A stretch of 28,823 nt of DNA, from positions 1 through 28,823 of the IMG/VR virus record IMGVR_UViG_3300028607_001909; one strand, given 5' to 3'. The stretch is from a virus. The notes under the pieces were generated by a model. That model was given only the letters and a program-made list of their open reading frames with translations. It was not told where the DNA came from and made no database searches. This document shows positions 25,990 through 28,823 of this stretch, piece by piece; the stretch's first letter is position 1; each line of letters begins with the position of its first letter. Position numbers and translations under genes: made by a program.

Positions 25990-26769
25990 TTAGAATACAT
26001 CCTCCAACGGAGGTATGTAGTTTTTTGTTTTTTGGTACATTTGATTGGCCAATTGAAATATCGACCAACCTTCCTTGGCTTCGTCTGTCCCCCATATTTT
26101 CTCAATGGGTTCGGACGCTGACTTGGAATCTATTATAAGGGACACACAGTTTGTGCTCCCCTCAACGCATTGCTGGTAGGCAGCCAGCTGGTATATCCAC
26201 GTTTCATAGAAACGGGCGCGTTTCTTTATATTCTGTGTCTTGAAGTCTATGACACACTTCCCCCACTGGACATGGTCTGCAATCAGGTCAACTGTTCCAG
26301 CGTAACCGTGTTGCTTGTTAACAAGAACGGTTTCTGCATTGTAAACCTTTGTTATATACTGATCAAACCAGAGCTTGTATTCCTTAAACCAGTCATAAAG
26401 CTCATCGTCTTTGTCGGGTTCATCCCTGTTCATGTTATACCTCTCAAGAACCCGATGAACCTTGGTGCCAAATGTTGGGGCCTCGGCTGCCACTGACTTC
26501 ATGTTGTCCACAATGCGCTTGGCAAAGTGATTAAGCGACTCATCCTTGTTCCTGTCTAGGCTAAGCGCAGACAGTATGCCTTGCTCAATCTTCCAGCTTT
26601 CAAGGGCTGGCTTGGCTATGACGGACAGGATGGAGGTCACACTGGGGAACAGGCCCTCCACCCTCGCGTCCTTGAGGGTGGTTGGCTTGCCGTTTTCCCT
26701 AGTGTGCCTTGGTTCACCTTCGGCGGTGTACCAATGTGCGCTGTTGTCTGGTTTAACAAGCGCCGTCAT
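25990..26769 (-). CDS. RecB/Cas4-like PD-(D/E)XK exonuclease, 259 aa
   Basis: Motifs in order: GTKVHRVLE at 101-109 (His105), GTVDLIAD with Asp161, VIDFKTQ with D175-x-K177, and QLAAY with Gln194 and Tyr198. These are the signature residues of the RecB-family nuclease superfamily, including phage recombination exonucleases. It likely resects DNA ends for single-strand annealing. AAGG lies upstream of ATG 26769, and the start is three bases after the Sak4-like stop; SSB follows after five bases. The triad ATPase-exonuclease-SSB supports a recombination role. Processivity and polarity cannot be read from the sequence. Confidence 0.85.
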   Translation of the reverse strand: MTALVKPDNSAHWYTAEGEPRHTRENGKPTTLKDARVEGLFPSVTSILSVIAKPALESWKIEQGILSALSLDRNKDESLNHFAKRIVDNMKSVAAEAPTFGTKVHRVLERYNMNRDEPDKDDELYDWFKEYKLWFDQYITKVYNAETVLVNKQHGYAGTVDLIADHVQWGKCVIDFKTQNIKKRARFYETWIYQLAAYQQCVEGSTNCVSLIIDSKSASEPIEKIWGTDEAKEGWSIFQLANQMYQKTKNYIPPLEDVF

Positions 26770-26772
26770 AAC

Positions 26773-27657
26773 TCAGCCTTTGTCAGATAACATTGGTTCT
26801 ATTTCGTTCCACTTATCAACGAAGAACCTCACCTTCTCGTTGGGTATCAGTGAGAGGTCTTTGATTCCGCTCTCGATGTGCCCTCGTTCGGTCGCAATTG
26901 CTAGGAACTTCTTGGGTGAACTGGTCTCGTTTATTAGAACCTTCAGCTGTTCAACAGGGCTCGGGATTTTTTCTCCCTCACCAAGCCAAGCGGCCAGACG
27001 CTCACCCAGTTCCTCGTTGGGCTTGTTGATAACCTCCCCAGCGAACTCCGGTATGCGCGTCTTCTCAACGATGAGTGTGTTTTCATTGTCGAGGCGAGCA
27101 ACAAAGTCCAAGTTGTATTCCCATCCCTCCTTATATACAGGAGCGAGTCCAACTTTCCTTGGTACCGCCTTTCCTTTTTCGTTCTGTTCAACAACATACT
27201 CAGTCTTTGATCTCAATGTGGTAATCACATGGTATGGAGCTCCCATGACTAGGTCATTTATTCGGTTTAATGTGGGAGAAACCTCAGCCCACGCACGGAA
27301 GGAGCTCCCCCCTTGACTGCGTTTACCAGCGTTCTCCACCTGTTGAAGTATCCCATCTTTTCCCTGCCAGAATGCAGACATGGAATCAATGATAACGATA
27401 CTATATGTGCCGGGAATGTTTTCCAATCCCGTGATCAAGGCCTTTGGATTAAAGGACTCCAGCTCGCAGACATCGAAGTCGAACATGTCTGAATACTTGC
27501 TCGCACTTCCATACTCCGTGTCAATGAACGCTGTCTTTCCACCCATGCCCTTGGCTATGAGTAGAGCGGTCATTGTTTTCCCGCCCCCCGAGGGGCCGTA
27601 TAGGCCTGCTCTCAGCTTGGCGCTTTTCTTAGTTGCTCTTTTGAACTCTAGGCTCAT
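26773..27657 (-). CDS. Sak4-like RecA-fold ATPase (phage nucleotide-binding AAA protein), 294 aa
   Basis: Walker A GPSGGGKT at 21-28, Walker B YSIVIID at 85-91, and a RecA-like core (GGKTAFIDTEYGS, SAFWQGKDGI, FRAWAEVSP, HVITTLRSKTEY). This is the pattern of the AAA_24/Sak4 family, RecA-like ATPases that promote single-strand annealing with SSB in phages. The C-terminal 90 residues (KPNEELGERLAAWL and after) are helical and may be an accessory domain. The ATG overlaps the preceding stop (ATGA). Neighbouring exonuclease and SSB genes are the expected partners. Confidence 0.85.
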   Translation of the reverse strand: MSLEFKRATKKSAKLRAGLYGPSGGGKTMTALLIAKGMGGKTAFIDTEYGSASKYSDMFDFDVCELESFNPKALITGLENIPGTYSIVIIDSMSAFWQGKDGILQQVENAGKRSQGGSSFRAWAEVSPTLNRINDLVMGAPYHVITTLRSKTEYVVEQNEKGKAVPRKVGLAPVYKEGWEYNLDFVARLDNENTLIVEKTRIPEFAGEVINKPNEELGERLAAWLGEGEKIPSPVEQLKVLINETSSPKKFLAIATERGHIESGIKDLSLIPNEKVRFFVDKWNEIEPMLSDKG

Positions 27658-27986
27658 TTTGTTTTGTTAGTTTTTCTAGTTTCATTATTGCCCCCTCGTT
27701 TCCTTTTGGGGCCCGTCTTACTCGCACCACTATTTCCCTTATCTCCCTCACAGAGTCGTCTAACGGCACCGATGAGGCAATCCAAGATTGTATTGATTGC
27801 CCCGTCGGGGTCTCGCCTTCGTCGATCTGATATAAGGAGATCAATTGTGACACGAAACTTTGCTCTATTGCTCGCATCTGTTTCCTTGCTCTTGGGATCG
27901 TCACCAACATATTCCTCCAACAAGCCTTGCAGTTCTTGAAGTTGCCTATGTGACCAAGACCCTGTATTACAAGATGGATCATTCAC
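27654..27986 (-). CDS. Hypothetical hydrophilic protein, 110 aa
   Basis: GTG start at 27986; the stop overlaps the ATPase start (ATGA). Residues 11-65 are helical (WSHRQLQELQGLLEEYVG, RAKFRVTIDLLISDRRRR), then INTILDCLIGAVRRLC, then a basic tail (KTGPKRKRGGNNETRKTNKTK). Not recognised. A second frame over the same DNA (27629-27982, ATG start) is also open for 117 codons. I prefer this one for its clean junction with the ATPase and more usual composition, but the competing start overlaps the upstream stop as ATGA, so the choice is not certain. Confidence 0.5.
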   Translation of the reverse strand: MNDPSCNTGSWSHRQLQELQGLLEEYVGDDPKSKETDASNRAKFRVTIDLLISDRRRRDPDGAINTILDCLIGAVRRLCEGDKGNSGASKTGPKRKRGGNNETRKTNKTK

Positions 27987-28119
27987 CCCCGCTATTCTTC
28001 TTTCTCTTAAGGTAAAGAAGAACAGCCTGCTCGGCGGCGTATGTCAGCTTTACACCTATTGCCTTACAGGCTGTCTTCAGTTTAGAGTGGGTCTCCTTGG
28101 ATATACTTATTACAGACAC
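27979..28119 (-). CDS. Tiny ribbon-helix-helix-like protein, 46 aa
   Basis: GTG start at 28119, stop TGA at 27979-27981. Sequence plan: short strand (MSVISISKETHSKLK), helix (TACKAIGVK), turn, and helix (TYAAEQAVLLYLKRKK). This fits the size and pattern of Arc/MetJ-type ribbon-helix-helix DNA-binding proteins, where the strand contacts DNA as a dimer. The frame is closed upstream by a TAA, leaving GTG or CTG as starts; no ribosome site is clear. It heads the recombination cluster just after an AT-rich gap, so it could be an autoregulator of the operon. This is inference. Confidence 0.5.
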   Translation of the reverse strand: MSVISISKETHSKLKTACKAIGVKLTYAAEQAVLLYLKRKKNSGGE

Positions 28120-28182
28120 GGGGCAAGTGTGGGTAAACAGGGATTAAAATCAAGAACAAACTACAATTTTTTTAAATAAAAA
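28120..28182. other. Short AT-rich intergenic gap
   Basis: Contains a run of seven T (28169-28175) and AAATAAAAATTAA. It is one of two non-coding gaps on the minus-strand side. A promoter for the recombination genes could lie here, but no convincing pair of -35/-10 boxes was found. Confidence 0.35.
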
Positions 28183-28731
28183 TTAACTGTCTTTATGCCC
28201 AGATTGGTGGGTTTCCCCGCGTTTCTCCTGCAACTCCAAATCAAACGGGCCGTAATATCGGTTATACCCTTCTGCCTCTATTGGGTAATATGGGTTTGGC
28301 CAGAGCCGCTCACATGAGATCATGCTCGCTACCCTGTGGTTTACCGTGGCCATGTTGTCCGATCCAATCTCGAAGTAAAAATCAACCGCATGTTTTCTTA
28401 CCTTTCTGGCACCTGCGATCCTGTTGAATTTCCAGTTAACCTTTTGGCCGTTCCTTTCATAGTCACGCATTATATTATGAAGCAGCGTAATGCTTACCAA
28501 GCCCATCCCCACGCTGTCCGTCAACATCGCGTTTCTTTGAACCTTGGTCTTGTTTGATAACACGCTTCCAGCAACAGCCAAACCCGTGCGTTGGTACAGG
28601 TCTGCCATGTGCAGTTTGTTTCCCCTGACAATTAATGGTTCCTTTAGAGAATCCCAACAACCAATGTGTGTTGTGTATTCCCAGTCATTGTTGCCACCAA
28701 TTTCCCGTTCATAACATATTGAAGGGTTCAC
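28183..28731 (-). CDS. Hypothetical protein, 182 aa
   Basis: GTG start at 28731 overlaps the upstream stop (GTGA), so it is coupled to the partial gene at the window edge. Not recognised. Features: N-terminal CYEREIGGNNDWEYTTHIGCWDSLKEPLIVRGNKLHMADLY, a middle helix region (SVGMGLVSITLLHNIMRDYERNG), and an aromatic, Pro-rich part (SCERLWPNPYYPIEAEGYNRYYGPFDLELQEKRGE). No membrane span or catalytic motif. It probably belongs to the early/replication side by position only. Confidence 0.6.
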   Translation of the reverse strand: MNPSICYEREIGGNNDWEYTTHIGCWDSLKEPLIVRGNKLHMADLYQRTGLAVAGSVLSNKTKVQRNAMLTDSVGMGLVSITLLHNIMRDYERNGQKVNWKFNRIAGARKVRKHAVDFYFEIGSDNMATVNHRVASMISCERLWPNPYYPIEAEGYNRYYGPFDLELQEKRGETHQSGHKDS

Positions 28732-28823
28732 TGGGTATCGTCCTGTTCCTTATTTTTAAGTGTTCCGTCAGGTTTCATGACGGCAGCAGCTCCCTTTACG
28801 AACTCAGCTTGTTCCTTTGATAT
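28728..28823 (-). CDS. C-terminal end of a hypothetical protein (5' truncated by window edge)
   Basis: A minus-strand frame enters from the right edge and ends at TGA 28728-28730. The 31 visible residues (ISKEQAEFVKGAAAVMKPDG, then TLKNKEQDDTQ) are polar. The stop overlaps the GTG start of the next gene. Too little is visible to assign a function. Confidence 0.5.
   Translation of the reverse strand: MSKEQAEFVKGAAAVMKPDGTLKNKEQDDTQ

Noticed and set aside
26546-27316. 256-aa + strand frame
   Set aside because: It lies antisense across the exonuclease and Sak4-like genes, whose motifs are clear; its Ser/Leu-rich composition is typical of an antisense shadow.

Overview
The window reads as a fragment of a tailed double-stranded DNA bacteriophage genome, most likely short-tailed (podovirus-like) and infecting a Gram-negative host. 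The main clues are a tail-collar adhesin, a two-gene beta-propeller tail protein, a lysis-type cluster of tiny membrane proteins with a lipoprotein box, a very large virion-type protein of 4298 residues, and a compact opposite-strand operon of recombination genes (Sak4-like ATPase, RecB-like exonuclease, SSB, tyrosine recombinase). Terminase, portal, major capsid, DNA polymerase and endolysin are not present and presumably lie outside the window. There are no tRNA or rRNA genes and no CRISPR array that I can see. Arginine in the large genes is written very often as AGG/AGA, which argues against an E. coli-like host, but I cannot name the host.

Layout. Positions 1-1202 (+) hold the tail of an acidic/lysine-rich protein, a small unknown protein, two small membrane proteins (holin candidates) and a lipobox protein (outer-spanin candidate). 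Positions 1177-9510 (+) hold structural genes: a tail-collar protein, a 1080-residue beta-propeller/Ig-like protein coupled by TAATG to a 313-residue continuation, a 69-residue protein, a 351-residue protein ending in a CWVAREVFG domain, and a 713-residue proline-rich protein. Positions 9503-22399 (+) are one uninterrupted gene of 4298 codons, about 45% of the window, which carries an internal HEFSH zinc-peptidase motif and hydrophobic segments near both ends. The + genes are tightly packed with overlapping starts and stops, so they probably form one late transcription unit.

From 22368 to the right edge all protein genes are on the minus strand and are also tightly coupled. Reading in their own direction from the right edge: a partial gene, an unknown 182-residue protein, a tiny ribbon-helix-helix-like protein, an unknown protein, Sak4-like ATPase, RecB-like exonuclease, SSB, two unknown small proteins, an HTH-like protein, a tyrosine recombinase, a PD-(D/E)XK endonuclease, a small unknown protein and a small HEIIH metallopeptidase. 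ATPase, exonuclease and SSB make a coherent phage homologous-recombination set. The recombinase suggests integration, excision or multimer resolution.

The most unusual non-coding part is 22731-23072, between the last two minus-strand genes. It contains a perfect 12-bp long-range inverted repeat closing a multi-branched domain, a nested 7+9-bp hairpin with a competing 14-bp palindrome, a GC-rich hairpin and a final 9-bp hairpin followed by seven T on the + strand. I interpret it as a candidate structured non-coding RNA of about 340 nt ending in a terminator. Its strand and function are inference.
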